This document shows positions 43,538 to 52,093 of a stretch of 64,000 nt of DNA, piece after piece (the stretch's first letter is position 1; every line of letters starts with the position of its first letter). The position numbers were made by a program, and so were the translations under genes. The stretch lies in the NCBI GenBank assembly GCA_020436935.1, contig JAGQWX010000002.1:62001-126000 (forward strand), read 5' to 3'. Under the pieces are notes generated by a model, which did not search any database, was not told the DNA's origin, and saw only the letters and a program-made list of their open reading frames with translations. This DNA comes from Saprospiraceae bacterium (GTDB lineage Bacteria > Bacteroidota > Bacteroidia > Chitinophagales > Saprospiraceae).

Positions 43538-44614
43538 TTACTTCGCCAACTCAATGTGTTCTTCCAACGAAGCTTTTAGGGCTTCTATGACCAAAGTATA
43601 GAAAGCTGCAGGGTCTTTATCAATCTGCACATCAGATAAAGCGTCATAATAGCGTTGACGACTTACATCGTCACCCTTGAGAATGGCAATGGGAAATCCA
43701 TGAGCCACCAAGATAAGATTCATAACAAGTCGGGCTGTTCTGCCATTGCCATCGATGAATGGATGAATGGTAACCAGTCTTTCGTGCATCTCTGCGGCAA
43801 GTATTACTGGGTGTATGCGCGATTTATGAAGATCGTAATACATGAAGTAATCTTCCATCATTTTTACCAGTAAAAAAGGCTGTGGCGGGATGTGCTCTGA
43901 GCCGGTGATCCTCACGGGTACATCTCTGTAAGTTCCTGCATATCTGCTGTTGATGCCTCTGAGTATGATGGAGTGAAGCTGCAGGAGCGTGTGTTTAGAG
44001 AAACTTACTTTTGTTTTTGCCAGATCATAGAGCAATTGGATGGCTTCTTCGTGGTTGATGGCCTCGAGGTGATCCTGTATTGATTTGCCGGCTATGGTAA
44101 TGCCATCCTTGATGACTGCTGTTGTTTGTGATAGAGTAAGTGTATTCCCTTCTATTTTATTGGACTCATAGGTATACTTCAATGAGAAATATTCATCCAT
44201 TTTCTCCCTCCTGATTCCTGAAAGTCCTTTGAGTGTTGCCCATTGTGCCTGGAGTTGATCGAGTTCTGCCAGTGCCCGGAGTGTGTTTTCATTCAACTCT
44301 ATGGTATCTAAAGCTTTTTTGCCGGCCAAGTACTCAACCCTGGGCTCAGCCAGAATGAAAGATTCATAGGCAAAATCTTCGTGCTCGAGCAGTTGGTAAA
44401 TTTTTTCTGCGAGGTAATGCTTTCGAAGATCGCCATAGGATTGGCCCAAGGCGTTGGACAAAGCCTGCAGCTGCGTATCTGTTGGGAGCCGGTCGGTGTT
44501 TTCTATTTTACTGATAATGGCAGGATCTATCGAGGTCAGGGCAGATAGCTCTTTGATCTTGAGACTTTTTATTTTACGGGCTTCTTTAAGATATGTTCCC
44601 AAGGTGTGCTGCAT
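43538..44614 (-). CDS. Fic-domain protein with N-terminal XRE DNA-binding domain
   Basis: 358 residues. Residues 5-60 are an XRE helix-turn-helix (IKELSALTSIDPAIISKIEN). A Fic domain follows with the active motif HPFIDGNGRTAR and, upstream, an inhibitory-helix motif S-x3-E-G-N (SNKIEGN) that can block ATP binding. Fic enzymes attach AMP to target proteins. The ATG at 44614 is preferred over a GTG at 44620. The gene lies 61 bp downstream of the FGGY kinase gene, but has its own promoter and operator, so it is probably independent. Target unknown. Confidence 0.9.
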   Translation of the reverse strand: MQHTLGTYLKEARKIKSLKIKELSALTSIDPAIISKIENTDRLPTDTQLQALSNALGQSYGDLRKHYLAEKIYQLLEHEDFAYESFILAEPRVEYLAGKKALDTIELNENTLRALAELDQLQAQWATLKGLSGIRREKMDEYFSLKYTYESNKIEGNTLTLSQTTAVIKDGITIAGKSIQDHLEAINHEEAIQLLYDLAKTKVSFSKHTLLQLHSIILRGINSRYAGTYRDVPVRITGSEHIPPQPFLLVKMMEDYFMYYDLHKSRIHPVILAAEMHERLVTIHPFIDGNGRTARLVMNLILVAHGFPIAILKGDDVSRQRYYDALSDVQIDKDPAAFYTLVIEALKASLEEHIELAK

Positions 44615-44627
44615 GTACACTTTTCCA

Positions 44628-44658
44628 CAAAGATATATTTTTTGACAAGATTTGTCAA
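44628..44658 (-). promoter_or_regulatory. Promoter and overlapping palindromic operator of the Fic gene
   Basis: Minus-strand TATCTTTG (44628-44635) is an exact -7 element. Upstream a perfect inverted repeat TTGACAA-GAT-TTGTCAA (44642-44658, plus strand) fills the spacer, and one half-site supplies the -33 TTG at 20 nt. A further TTGTCAG (44667-44673) may be a third half-site. Repression by the protein's own XRE domain is likely. Confidence 0.6.
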
Positions 44659-44675
44659 GTTTGTTTTTGTCAGAT

Positions 44676-46181
44676 TTAATAATTTCGTTTATATTCTATT
44701 ATTTTTTTCTTCCAAACTTCATACTCCATTTGAACTGGATGCCATTTTGCTGTGGGGTGAATTTGCTGACTATTTTTTAAGTTTATTTCTTGTATTTTCT
44801 CAATATTTAAAAATAAGCCAATCTTCAAGCCTGCCAAACACGCTGCTCCATAAGCTGAAATATCCGCATTAGAAAGCTTATTTAAAGTGATGCCCAATAA
44901 ATTGACAAGATATGTAAGAACGAATTTGTTTTTTGATATTCCTCCGTTGACCGCAATGCTTTGGATTTCGAATCCCAAATCTGAATTCACTGCTGAAATG
45001 ACGTCATTTATTTGAAATGGAATGCTTTCAAGAGCAGCTCTTACGATATGGTTTTTGGTGGTTCCAAAAGTCAATCCCTCAATGGAAGCTTTCCGATCCA
45101 TTTGCCAATGCGGTGCCCCCAAACCACTGAATGCGGGGATAAGATATACTCCGCCATTATCATCAATAGATTCGGCCATTTTTTCGGTGTCCGCCGCATT
45201 CTCAAATAGATTCAATTCGTTTTTGAGCCATTCAATGGTAGAGCCACATGCCACTATTGATCCCTCCAGGGCATAGTTTACTCCTGAATTTGTACTATAA
45301 CAAATAGTAGTCAGTAAGCCATGATTGGAATTTGCAATTTGCTTTCCGGTATTGACCATAATAGAGCTTCCGGTACCCATTGTGACTTTTGCAGTACCTT
45401 TTTCAAAACAACCCTCGCCAAATGTAGCAGCATGAGAATCACCTATCATGCTGGCAATCTCACAAACCCCTTCAAATCTATTATCAATAAATGCGAAATC
45501 CAATTGACCAAATGAGGATGCCGATGGCAAGACTTCAGGTAAATTCAAACTTGATAAACCCCATTTATGCAATAATTCCTGATCCCAAACCAATTCGTTT
45601 ATATTAAAAAGAAGTGTTCTGTGGGCATTGGTGTGATCAGTTTTAAAAGCTTTACCTCCGGTAAAATGATAAAGCAACCAGGTGTCTATAGTACCAAAGT
45701 AGACTTCCTCAGCCTCAACTTTCTTTTTTAAGTCAGGTCTGGATTCTAGAAAATGAATGAGTTTGGTTGCAGAAAAGTAGGGATCTACAATGAGTCCTGT
45801 TTTGGATTTTACTACATCATTCTGTCCACCCTCAATCAGAGTTTTGCAAATCTCAACGGACCTTTTACATGCCCAGACAATAGCTGGAGATAATGCATGG
45901 CCGTCTTTATCCCATAGGACGAAGGTTTCCCTTTGGTTGCTGATACCACAAGCTACAATATCTGTTAGTTGTAAACCTGAATTCAAGCAAACAGTCAAAC
46001 ATTTTCTGACCGAAGCTCGTACATTTTCAATGATTTCTGCTGCATTTTGCTCCACATATCCATTGTCAAAGTATTGAGTATTCAAAATTTCATGACCTGT
46101 AGCAACAACTTTTCCTTCTTCATCAAAAACGACTGATTTGGTGCTGCTGGTCCCTTGATCAATGGCCAGGATATATTTCAT
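44676..46181 (-). CDS. FGGY-family carbohydrate kinase (glycerol kinase-like)
   Basis: Phosphorylates a sugar, polyol or ketose with ATP. 501 residues, normal. Motifs: AIDQGTSSTKSVVFDEEG (phosphate 1), GISNQRETFVLWD, GTIDTWLLYHFTGG, MGTGSSIMVNTG (phosphate 2), SGLGAPHWQM, GLTFGTTKNHIVRAALESI and SIAVNGGISKN. Overall resemblance is to glycerol kinase, but position as the last gene of the ABC-transketolase operon suggests a ketose such as apulose. Substrate is inferred. Follows the ABC permease by 18 bp. Confidence 0.92.
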   Translation of the reverse strand: MKYILAIDQGTSSTKSVVFDEEGKVVATGHEILNTQYFDNGYVEQNAAEIIENVRASVRKCLTVCLNSGLQLTDIVACGISNQRETFVLWDKDGHALSPAIVWACKRSVEICKTLIEGGQNDVVKSKTGLIVDPYFSATKLIHFLESRPDLKKKVEAEEVYFGTIDTWLLYHFTGGKAFKTDHTNAHRTLLFNINELVWDQELLHKWGLSSLNLPEVLPSASSFGQLDFAFIDNRFEGVCEIASMIGDSHAATFGEGCFEKGTAKVTMGTGSSIMVNTGKQIANSNHGLLTTICYSTNSGVNYALEGSIVACGSTIEWLKNELNLFENAADTEKMAESIDDNGGVYLIPAFSGLGAPHWQMDRKASIEGLTFGTTKNHIVRAALESIPFQINDVISAVNSDLGFEIQSIAVNGGISKNKFVLTYLVNLLGITLNKLSNADISAYGAACLAGLKIGLFLNIEKIQEINLKNSQQIHPTAKWHPVQMEYEVWKKKIIEYKRNY

Positions 46182-46199
46182 TTTCTAAAATTATATGAT

Positions 46200-47156
46200 T
46201 TACTTTTTACTTTTTTTGTCAATTATGACAGCCAGCAATATGACCAGACCCTTTATCACCTGTTGCCAGAATGGTGAAACATTGAGTAAGACCAGGCCAT
46301 TGTTGAGTACTCCAATTATAGCTGCACCAATAACTGTTCCTGTTATTGTGCCAACGCCTCCAGACAAAGAAGTACCACCAATAACTACTGCCGCTATGGC
46401 GTCCAATTCGTAGGATGTTCCAGCATTTGGTTGTGCAGAATTGAGTCTGGCAGTGACCAAAACGCCACCAATGGCTGCGGTAATACCAGAGATGCCATAA
46501 ACCATGAGCTTGACAAATTTGGTGTTGATTCCCGAAAGAAAGGCAGCCTTTTCATTGCCACCAATCGCATATACATATTTACCGAAGTTTGTTTTTCGGC
46601 TTAGAAAAATCCCTGCCCCAACAACAGTCAGGGTAATCCATACAGGGATGGGGATGCCTAATAACCAGCCTGAACCCAAACGTTCGAATTTTTCACCCAA
46701 ATTTGCAATGGGAATTCCACCTGTATACAGCATAGTCGCACCCCTCGCCATCGTGAGCATGGCCAACGTGGCAACAAATGGAGGAATGTCAAACTTCGTA
46801 ATGACAAAGCCATTGAAAAGCCCCAGCAAAAGGCCCGCAATAAGAGCAACCACGATAGCCCCAACCCACGTAAAACCTATGTATAAATCCATGGATTCAA
46901 AAGCAATTCCCTGAGTCAGCAATCCTGCACAAACAGCTGAGGTGAATGCAAGGATAGAGCCTACTGATAGGTCGATGCCGGCCATCAAAACTACCAGCGT
47001 CATGCCCACCGAAATGCAAACATTTACAGAAATCTGTCGAAGTACATTCCAGAGATTACTTGCGGACAGGAATTTATCTGTCAAAATACTGATCAGCACA
47101 CACAAAATCAGCAGCGCCAACAGGGATTGAAATTTCTTTAGTGTTTCTTTTTTCAT
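46200..47156 (-). CDS. Ribose-type ABC transporter permease
   Basis: Inner-membrane permease of 318 residues, RbsC-like, with about 9-10 helices. Conserved stretches: NVCISVGMTLVVLMAGIDLS, VGSILAFTSAVCAGLL, RGATMLYTGGIPIANLG, ARLNSAQPNAGTSYELDAIA and IGGTSLSGGVGTITGTVIGA. The Ile-Asp-Leu-Ser-Val-Gly motif is typical of the RbsC/XylH group. Starts 1 bp after the ATPase gene's stop. Confidence 0.94.
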   Translation of the reverse strand: MKKETLKKFQSLLALLILCVLISILTDKFLSASNLWNVLRQISVNVCISVGMTLVVLMAGIDLSVGSILAFTSAVCAGLLTQGIAFESMDLYIGFTWVGAIVVALIAGLLLGLFNGFVITKFDIPPFVATLAMLTMARGATMLYTGGIPIANLGEKFERLGSGWLLGIPIPVWITLTVVGAGIFLSRKTNFGKYVYAIGGNEKAAFLSGINTKFVKLMVYGISGITAAIGGVLVTARLNSAQPNAGTSYELDAIAAVVIGGTSLSGGVGTITGTVIGAAIIGVLNNGLVLLNVSPFWQQVIKGLVILLAVIIDKKSKK

Positions 47157-47157
47157 C

Positions 47158-48669
47158 TTAAATTGCTGCTTTCAAAAGTTTATCTTCATTGGCTTCATCG
47201 GCTGAAAAACTTGCTGTGATCTTACCTTCCGACATGACAAGTATGCGGTCGCATATTGCAAGCAATTCCGGAATCTCTGAGGATGCCATCAGAATGCTCA
47301 TGCCAGAGTCCGCAAGGCTTTTGATCAATTCGTAAATGTCATTTTTGGCATTGAGGTCGATACCACGTGTGGGCTCATCAAGCATCAAAACATCAGGTTC
47401 TGTGGCCAGCCATTTAGAAAGTACTACCTTCTGTTGGTTGCCTCCACTCAGATTTTTGCATAATTGCTGAGCTGATGGAGTTTTTATGCCCAGTTTTTGT
47501 ATAAAATCATTGCTTAAGGCAAGTTCTTTAGCTTCGTTTACCACCCAGGATCCGTCTGATTTCGTGAGATTGATGTTTGAGGTTAGGGGTAAGTCCAGAA
47601 CCAGTCCTTCCTCCTTTCGGTCTTCCGTTACAAAAGCCAATCCATTTGCAATAGCTTCACGTGGAGACTTTATGACCACCGATTTTCCATTAATAGCTAT
47701 GGAAGCAGATGATTTATATGCCCCGAAAATACAGTGCAAAAGCTCTGACCTACCTGCGCCCATTAGACCGAATATGCCAACTATTTCGCCTTTCTTTACT
47801 TCTAAGTTAATATGATCAAGTCTGAGCTTACCTTTTATAGTTGGATGGGCCATAAACAGGTTGTTCACAATCAAAGCTGATTGGCTTTGGGCTGAAGAGT
47901 TTATTTTTTTGTTAACCACTATGTCCCTGCCAACCATCATTCTGATGAGCGCCTCTTCTGAAATTTCGGTCATTTTGCCCTGGCCCGTGACGACGCCGTC
48001 CCTCAAAACCACGTAGTTATCTGCTATTCGAAATAACTCATCCATTTTATGGGAAATGTATACAATGGTTTTACCCTCGATTGTAAGCTGCCTGATCACC
48101 TCATGCAGACGCAAGATTTCTTTATCACTTAGTGCAGATGTAGGCTCGTCCATGAGGATGATGCGTGCATCAGTGAGCAGGACTCGTGCAATTTCCAGCA
48201 TTTGTTGTTCGCCTACACTCAATTGACTTACCAAGGTGTCGACCGAAAATTTCAAGCCTAATTTATCTAGTAAGGCTTGAGCCACTTCACCCATCTTCTT
48301 TTTATTAGGCAAGGACCAGGCATCATTGATTTCTTGACCGAGAAAAAGGTTTTCTGAAACAGTAAGTTGGGTAATTAGGCTGAGTTCCTGATGTATCATC
48401 GCAATACCGGCCAGCTTTGCGTCTTTTAAAGATGTAAATGTTACAGCTTTGTCATCCATGAAGATCTGACCTTCATAATCACTGTAAATGCCGGTCAGGA
48501 TTTTAAGCAAAGTTGATTTTCCGGCACCATTTTCTCCCATTAATGCGTTGACCTTACCCGGATAAAATGTAAGGTTTACCCCACTTAGTACTTTAACACC
48601 AGGAAAGGATTTGCTTATTCCTGAAAGTTCAAGTTTAAGGCCACTTTTATGTTCATTTACAGTGCTCAT
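47158..48669 (-). CDS. Sugar ABC transporter ATPase (RbsA-like, double domain)
   Basis: 503 residues with two ATPase halves. N half: Walker A GENGAGKSTLLK, signature LSVGEQQMLEIARVL, Walker B ILMDEPTSAL. C half: the degenerate Walker A GLMGAGRSELLHC, signature LSGGNQQKVVLSKWL, DVLMLDEPTRGIDL. This is the usual pattern of ribose/xylose/galactose importers. The start overlaps the DUF2291 gene by 4 bp. Confidence 0.95.
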   Translation of the reverse strand: MSTVNEHKSGLKLELSGISKSFPGVKVLSGVNLTFYPGKVNALMGENGAGKSTLLKILTGIYSDYEGQIFMDDKAVTFTSLKDAKLAGIAMIHQELSLITQLTVSENLFLGQEINDAWSLPNKKKMGEVAQALLDKLGLKFSVDTLVSQLSVGEQQMLEIARVLLTDARIILMDEPTSALSDKEILRLHEVIRQLTIEGKTIVYISHKMDELFRIADNYVVLRDGVVTGQGKMTEISEEALIRMMVGRDIVVNKKINSSAQSQSALIVNNLFMAHPTIKGKLRLDHINLEVKKGEIVGIFGLMGAGRSELLHCIFGAYKSSASIAINGKSVVIKSPREAIANGLAFVTEDRKEEGLVLDLPLTSNINLTKSDGSWVVNEAKELALSNDFIQKLGIKTPSAQQLCKNLSGGNQQKVVLSKWLATEPDVLMLDEPTRGIDLNAKNDIYELIKSLADSGMSILMASSEIPELLAICDRILVMSEGKITASFSADEANEDKLLKAAI

Positions 48670-49319
48670 TCCATCCCTTTTTCAATGCTGACAGGCTGAA
48701 TTCTCAGTTCTTCCTTGGCTTTTTTACTCAATTTTAATGCACCTGTAACTTTTACCAAATCACCATCGCTGATGTTGCTGTGTTGAGTTGGAATTGATTT
48801 CTCTCTGATCAAGTCGTTAAGGGCTTCTGAGAGCTTGTTGAATTCGGCATTGGTTTTAAAGTCTGTGAGTTTTACCAGGCCGGAGGCGTCTCTGATGGCA
48901 TTGCCGAAGATGTATTTTGTATCAACCAGATATTCTCCCCTGTCGGTATGGATGACGAAACCGCCTTGCGATTTCTGAGATACTGTACCCTGTACGGTTA
49001 CCATGAAAAAAGAAGATTGGCCTATGCCCAACCTGTTTCCGTATTTTGCCATAGTTGAATCGGGCCTGGCTTCAAACGCTGCCAAGAGTTGATCAGCATT
49101 GAGGTCATAAGTTCCACGCAAAATAGCTTTATGGTATAAGCTGTCGGCAAGTAAGGTGAAATCAACATTCCCTGCTCCAACTTTTGTCATGGTACTGAGC
49201 TTCCTGAAGTATACTGAGTTGTATAAAACAAAAAGGCAAAGCAAAGGCAATAAGCCCCATTTTATCCATTTTTGGTAAACATGAACCGATGGATTGATTT
49301 GGGAAGTGGCTGTATTCAT
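48666..49319 (-). CDS. DUF2291-family ABC-transporter-associated protein
   Basis: 217 residues with one N-terminal membrane segment (WGLLPLLCLFVLYNSVYF) and an extracytoplasmic beta-rich domain (FMVTVQGTVSQKSQGGFVIH, YLVDTKYIFGNAIRDASG, DLVKVTGALKLS). The family occurs inside sugar ABC operons next to RbsA/RbsB-like genes; its job is unknown, perhaps helping the binding protein or coupling to the permease. Overlaps the ATPase gene by 4 bp and follows the binding-protein gene after 37 bp. Confidence 0.8.
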   Translation of the reverse strand: MNTATSQINPSVHVYQKWIKWGLLPLLCLFVLYNSVYFRKLSTMTKVGAGNVDFTLLADSLYHKAILRGTYDLNADQLLAAFEARPDSTMAKYGNRLGIGQSSFFMVTVQGTVSQKSQGGFVIHTDRGEYLVDTKYIFGNAIRDASGLVKLTDFKTNAEFNKLSEALNDLIREKSIPTQHSNISDGDLVKVTGALKLSKKAKEELRIQPVSIEKGME

Positions 49320-49356
49320 GATTTAAAATGTGGGCATTAACGATGATTGTGGTGGC

Positions 49357-50280
49357 TTATTTCTTGATAAATTGATCTGCATTTGATTTAGTAACCAATT
49401 CAACTTCTACAGGAATGCGTTGTGGAAATTCCCTCCTGCCTGTAAAATACTCGTGCGCATATCGTGCGGCATATTCTGCCATTACTTCAGGGTGCTGCAT
49501 GCCGGTGGCCATGATTTTTCCTTCCTCTATTTTTGCCACAACTTCATCCGCACCATCAAAGCCAAATACCTTGATAATGTCGGCTTTTCCTGCCGCTTGA
49601 AGTGCCTGGAAAGCACCAAGTGCCATGGCATCATTGCCGCAAAAAACTGCATCGATATCAGGATTTGCTTGTAATATGGTTTCGAGTACTTCCATAGCTT
49701 TGTTTCTATCGAAGTCACCACTTTGTTGGGCTACCATTTTCAAACCGGGAAATTTATCAACAACAGAATGGAAGCCATTTGATCTTGCCCAGGTGTTGTT
49801 GTCACCAACAAGCCCGATAATCTCTACGTACTTCCCTGTTTCTTTCATGGTTTTTACGAAATCAATACCCAATTCAACGCATCCCGAATAATTGTCGGAG
49901 AGGATTTGGCAAGTTGCCGCATCGTCAGCATTTACTTCTCTGTCCATGCAAAAAACTGGTACACCGGCAGCTTTGGCTTTTAATATGTTGGCAACAGAAC
50001 CGTCGGCATCAGTTGGGTTGAATAAGATGGCATCAAAGCCTGCTGAAATGAGGTTCTCAAAATGATCTGATTCTGTGGCAGGATTATTCTGCGAATCAAA
50101 AATTTTGGCGTCATAACCCAACTTTTGAGCATTGCTTGCTGCAGTTTCTGCCAAAAAAACAAACCATGGATTGTTCAGTGTGGAAATTACTACAGCAACT
50201 TTCGGAGCTTCATTTGCCTGCTCTTTTTTACAAGACAGTGCAAGCATTAATACGGTGCAAAGGATGATCAGCTTTTTCAT
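49357..50280 (-). CDS. Sugar-binding lipoprotein of ABC importer (RbsB-like)
   Basis: 307 residues. Signal peptide with lipobox LSC (Cys17). Periplasmic-binding-protein fold: [72 protein letters not shown] and [20 protein letters not shown]. Residues that usually touch the sugar (Asn/Trp near 40, Asp/Arg near 115-117, Asn in CGNDAM, Asp in GFDGAD) are present as in ribose/pentose binders. The ligand is inferred to be a pentose-like or branched sugar. Overlaps the transketolase C-half gene by 4 bp. Confidence 0.9.
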   Translation of the reverse strand: MKKLIILCTVLMLALSCKKEQANEAPKVAVVISTLNNPWFVFLAETAASNAQKLGYDAKIFDSQNNPATESDHFENLISAGFDAILFNPTDADGSVANILKAKAAGVPVFCMDREVNADDAATCQILSDNYSGCVELGIDFVKTMKETGKYVEIIGLVGDNNTWARSNGFHSVVDKFPGLKMVAQQSGDFDRNKAMEVLETILQANPDIDAVFCGNDAMALGAFQALQAAGKADIIKVFGFDGADEVVAKIEEGKIMATGMQHPEVMAEYAARYAHEYFTGRREFPQRIPVEVELVTKSNADQFIKK

Positions 50281-51236
50281 GGTCTTATCATTGAAATTGC
50301 AGTGTTCATAAGTCCTTCAGCGCTGAGGCCATAATGCTTGAAAATTTCGTTTTGAGATCCGTGGACAGTATGTTCGTCCGGGATGCCAACAATTTTCAAC
50401 TTATTGTGTAATCCTTCCTGCATCATAAAGGACGCAATGGCTTCGCCCAAACCTCCATATACAGAATGTTCTTCTACGGTGATAACAGGTTTGCCCGCTG
50501 AAGCCAATCTTTTTATCAAGTTTGTATCAAGGGGCTTAATGGTGTGCATGCTGACCACCGTAGCTGATAAGTTGTATTTTTCATGGAGCAGTTGTGCAGC
50601 CTCGACACATGGCCACACGGCTTCACCAGTTGCAAAAAAGACGAAATCGTTTCCTTCAGACAGTACGCGCCCTTTACCTATCAGGAAAGATCCATCGTCT
50701 GGCGCAAGATTCTCCGGCATGTTTTTTTTGCCAAAACGCAAATAAATGGGACTGTCCATTTTGGCGGCAGTTCTAATGGCCTGTTCTGTTTCAAAATTAT
50801 CGGCAGGTGCGACGATGCTGATGTTGTTTATTGCCCTCAAGACTGCGTAGTCATGAAGGCTATGGTGTGTTGTTCCCAATGCGCCATAACTTACACCAGC
50901 TGAAATTCCTATCAATTTCACCGCATTGTCCGAATAGCAGACATCGTTTTTAATTTGCTCTAAGGCCCTTGCCGTAAGAAAACAGGCCGGAGACACAGCG
51001 AAGGCTTTTTTCTTCATACTGGCCAGTCCTGCGGCTACACCTACCAGATTTTGCTCTGCGATGCCGATTTCTACGATCTGATCTGGATAGCGCTGACCAA
51101 AAGGTACAAGTTTTCCCGATCCCCTGGAATCGCTGGTTACGACATATAAGTCTTTATCTGTTTCGGCCAATGCCTGCAAGGTCGCTGAAAATACTTCCAG
51201 ATTGGCAAGGCCTTTTTTAATTTCGGTTGTTACCAT
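50277..51236 (-). CDS. Transketolase-like, C-terminal half (subunit B)
   Basis: 319 residues comprising the pyrimidine-binding and C-terminal domains. Marks: [20 protein letters not shown] (Glu that activates thiamine diphosphate), [20 protein letters not shown] and [20 protein letters not shown]. Works as a heterodimer with the next gene. In D-apiose use such a split enzyme splits apulose 4-phosphate to DHAP and a two-carbon unit on an acceptor; the same architecture occurs in pentose-phosphate enzymes. Substrate here is inferred from the operon. The two genes are 11 bp apart. Confidence 0.9.
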   Translation of the reverse strand: MVTTEIKKGLANLEVFSATLQALAETDKDLYVVTSDSRGSGKLVPFGQRYPDQIVEIGIAEQNLVGVAAGLASMKKKAFAVSPACFLTARALEQIKNDVCYSDNAVKLIGISAGVSYGALGTTHHSLHDYAVLRAINNISIVAPADNFETEQAIRTAAKMDSPIYLRFGKKNMPENLAPDDGSFLIGKGRVLSEGNDFVFFATGEAVWPCVEAAQLLHEKYNLSATVVSMHTIKPLDTNLIKRLASAGKPVITVEEHSVYGGLGEAIASFMMQEGLHNKLKIVGIPDEHTVHGSQNEIFKHYGLSAEGLMNTAISMIRP

Positions 51237-51247
51237 TTTTGTGAATA

Positions 51248-52090
51248 TTACGCGGGTACTTGATTTGGAGATTCGATACTCAACTCAGCCAATGCGATTT
51301 GAAGTTGCTCATCGGTGGGTACTCCGTGGTGCCATTTGAGTGTGTTTTCCATAAAACTCACACCCTTGCCTTTGACAGTGTGTGCGATGACAAAAGATGG
51401 TTTATCTTTTTCGAAAGGCAATGAGGAAAGAGTATTGGTAAGCGCATCGATATCGTGTCCATCAACGTGTCTGACGGCCCAGCCGAAAGCTTCGAGTTTT
51501 TTATCGATAGGCTCCAGTCCCATGACCTCAGCATTGGGTGCCGTTATCTGTAGTTTATTGTAATCGAGAATGGCGCACAAATTGTCTAATTTGTAATGCG
51601 CAGCAAACATAAATGCTTCCCAGTTGGAACCCTCGGCCATTTCGCCATCGCCCAGAATGGTAAAGACTTTTACTCCGGAGTGGTCTTTTTTGGCAGCAAG
51701 GGCATTTCCACAACAAATGGCCAGTCCATGTCCAAGGCCCCCTGTATTTTGTTCAATGCCCCTTACGCCTTTGGTCGGATGCCCGATGTAAGGTGAATTG
51801 TATTTACATAATGTCAACAAATCTTCCTCTGGGAAAAAGCCCTGATCAGCAAGCACGACATATAAAGCTTCGACACAATGTCCTTTGCTCTGCACATATC
51901 GATCTCTGTCGTTGGAGTCAAAGTTGTCAGGACTGACATTCATAATTCTGTTGTACAAGACATTGAGAATATCAGTAATGGAAAGACTACCGCCGGTATG
52001 ACCTGCCTTGGCGTTGTAAATGTATTTCAAAATCTTGCTTCTATATTCTGCGGATTTTGCTTTAAGTTGAAGGGTGTCTAATGTTTTCAT
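51248..52090 (-). CDS. Transketolase-like, N-terminal half (subunit A)
   Basis: 280 residues, the thiamine-diphosphate-binding half. Marks: HTGGSLSITDILNVLYNRIM, YVQSKGHCVEALYVVLADQG, GGLGHGLAICCGNALAAK, LGDGEMAEGSNWEA (ThDP motif GDGE) and AHTVKGKGVSFME. Follows the isomerase gene by 3 bp. Splitting into two genes is common in bacteria with dedicated catabolic transketolases. Confidence 0.92.
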   Translation of the reverse strand: MKTLDTLQLKAKSAEYRSKILKYIYNAKAGHTGGSLSITDILNVLYNRIMNVSPDNFDSNDRDRYVQSKGHCVEALYVVLADQGFFPEEDLLTLCKYNSPYIGHPTKGVRGIEQNTGGLGHGLAICCGNALAAKKDHSGVKVFTILGDGEMAEGSNWEAFMFAAHYKLDNLCAILDYNKLQITAPNAEVMGLEPIDKKLEAFGWAVRHVDGHDIDALTNTLSSLPFEKDKPSFVIAHTVKGKGVSFMENTLKWHHGVPTDEQLQIALAELSIESPNQVPA

Positions 52091-52093
52091 CTT

